From NCBI GenBank assembly GCA_022425445.1, contig JAKMFM010000052.1:1-14048 (forward strand): DNA of 14,048 nt, given 5' to 3'. Under the pieces are notes generated by a model. It saw nothing but the letters and a program-made list of their open reading frames with translations. It was not told the origin of the DNA and did no database searches. The translations under genes and the position numbers were made by a program. Origin of the DNA: Planktomarina sp. GTDB taxonomy: Bacteria > Pseudomonadota > Alphaproteobacteria > Rhodobacterales > Rhodobacteraceae. Below are positions 13,369 through 14,048 of this stretch, one piece after another; positions within the stretch are counted from its first letter, which is position 1; every line of letters begins with the position of its first letter.

Positions 13369-14048
13369 ATGCCATTGGATTCAAACTCACCCTTGACCGC
13401 TTACATTGCGGAGAAAAAAGACCTCTATGACATGGGCGAAATGCCGCCCTTGGGTCATGTCCCGAAGCAAATGTATGGCTGGGCCATTCGTAAGGAGCGT
13501 CATGGCGAGCCAGATACGGCCATGTTGAAAGAGGTTTTGGCAGTGCCAGAATTGGACAACTACGATGTCTTGGTTTTGGTCATGGCGGCCGGAATTAATT
13601 ACAACGGCGTTTGGGCCGCACTGGGCGTGCCTATCAGCCCTTTTGATGGGCACGAGCAGCCCTACCACATCGCGGGATCTGATGCGTCTGGCATCGTTTG
13701 GGCCGTGGGATCAAAAGTCACCCGGTGGAAAATTGGGGACGAGGTTGTGGTGCATTGCAATCAAGACGATGGGGATGACGAGGACTGCAACGGCGGTGAT
13801 CCGATGTACTCGACGTCACAGCGCATATGGGGCTATGAAACCCCCGATGGCTCTTTCAGCCAATTTACCCGGGTGCAAAGTCAACAGCTTATGCCGCGTC
13901 CTCAGCATCAAACCTGGGAGGAAAGCGCCTGTTACACGCTGACCTTGGCCACAGCCTATCGCATGCTGTTTGGACATGCGCCCCATGAGCTGAAGCCGGG
14001 GCAAAACGTATTAATTTGGGGGGCATCGGGTGGGCTCGGCTCTTACGC
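13369..14048 (+). CDS. ccr: crotonyl-CoA carboxylase/reductase, N-terminal part
   Basis: NADPH-dependent reductive carboxylation of crotonyl-CoA to ethylmalonyl-CoA, the defining step of the ethylmalonyl-CoA pathway; cytosolic, medium-chain dehydrogenase/reductase superfamily. The frame runs from ATG 13369 to the window edge without a stop, giving 226 residues of an expected 430 or so. It contains DLYDMGEMPPLGHVPKQMY (19-36 region), LVMAAGINYNGVWAALG (70-86), HIAGSDASGIVWAVG (100-114), the acidic loop CNQDDGDDEDCNGGDP (130-145), GYETPDGSF with E157 (a candidate CO2-site residue) and the start of the nucleotide-binding fold, GASGGLGSYA, at the very end. These closely follow Rhodobacter Ccr as I remember it. 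AGGGG lies six bases before the ATG. With meaA 1.6 kb away it marks acetate or C1/C2 assimilation capacity. Confidence 0.96.
   Translation, partial: MPLDSNSPLTAYIAEKKDLYDMGEMPPLGHVPKQMYGWAIRKERHGEPDTAMLKEVLAVPELDNYDVLVLVMAAGINYNGVWAALGVPISPFDGHEQPYHIAGSDASGIVWAVGSKVTRWKIGDEVVVHCNQDDGDDEDCNGGDPMYSTSQRIWGYETPDGSFSQFTRVQSQQLMPRPQHQTWEESACYTLTLATAYRMLFGHAPHELKPGQNVLIWGASGGLGSY

Noticed and set aside
1..14048. Mobile elements, CRISPR arrays, tRNA genes and a dif site
   Set aside because: I looked for long terminal inverted repeats, spaced direct repeats, cloverleaf-like segments and a dif-like palindrome by eye and recognised none; a covariance-model and dif-motif scan would settle this.

Overview
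The window looks like chromosomal DNA from an alphaproteobacterium of the Rhodobacterales, probably the marine Roseobacter group. The grounds are the protein sequences (IleS, PriA, phosphatidylcholine synthase, ethylmalonyl-CoA pathway enzymes with Rhodobacter-like wording), moderate-to-high GC coding DNA with AT-richer intergenic spacers, and the pairing of meaA/ecm with ccr. I see no mobile element, CRISPR array, tRNA or rRNA. This is core genome, densely packed, with no gene-free stretch over about 215 bp.

Layout. 1-383 is the 3' end of a DUF697/YcjF-like membrane protein. 384-598 is the leader region of ileS. It holds a candidate promoter, a 15-codon reading frame with five isoleucine codons (MERILIILRIISPAL) and two successive inverted repeats; this is the most interesting item in the window. 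599-3505 is isoleucyl-tRNA synthetase, followed by a GC-rich terminator-like hairpin and an EamA-type (DMT) transporter. That transporter converges on, and overlaps by 4 bp, a minus-strand gene row that reads in transcription order: transaldolase (type 3B), a DUF484 protein, XerC recombinase, phosphatidylcholine synthase. priA (7588-9777) diverges from the transaldolase gene and converges on the ethylmalonyl-CoA mutase gene (meaA/ecm). Divergent from meaA is a PlsB-like glycerol-3-phosphate acyltransferase. Last, and cut by the window end, comes ccr, crotonyl-CoA carboxylase/reductase.

How the genes relate. Ccr makes ethylmalonyl-CoA from crotonyl-CoA and CO2, and the MeaA/Ecm protein isomerises ethylmalonyl-CoA to methylsuccinyl-CoA, so the right-hand end encodes two steps of the ethylmalonyl-CoA route for acetyl-CoA assimilation, with a phospholipid acyltransferase between them. 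The spacers before meaA and before ccr both carry TTGC/GCAA half-sites, suggesting a shared regulator. DUF484 and xerC are 9 bp apart and almost certainly co-transcribed, an arrangement also known in gammaproteobacteria. The candidate novelty is amino-acid-responsive control of ileS by an Ile-rich leader peptide. The peptide and hairpins can be read directly from the sequence; the regulatory role is inference.
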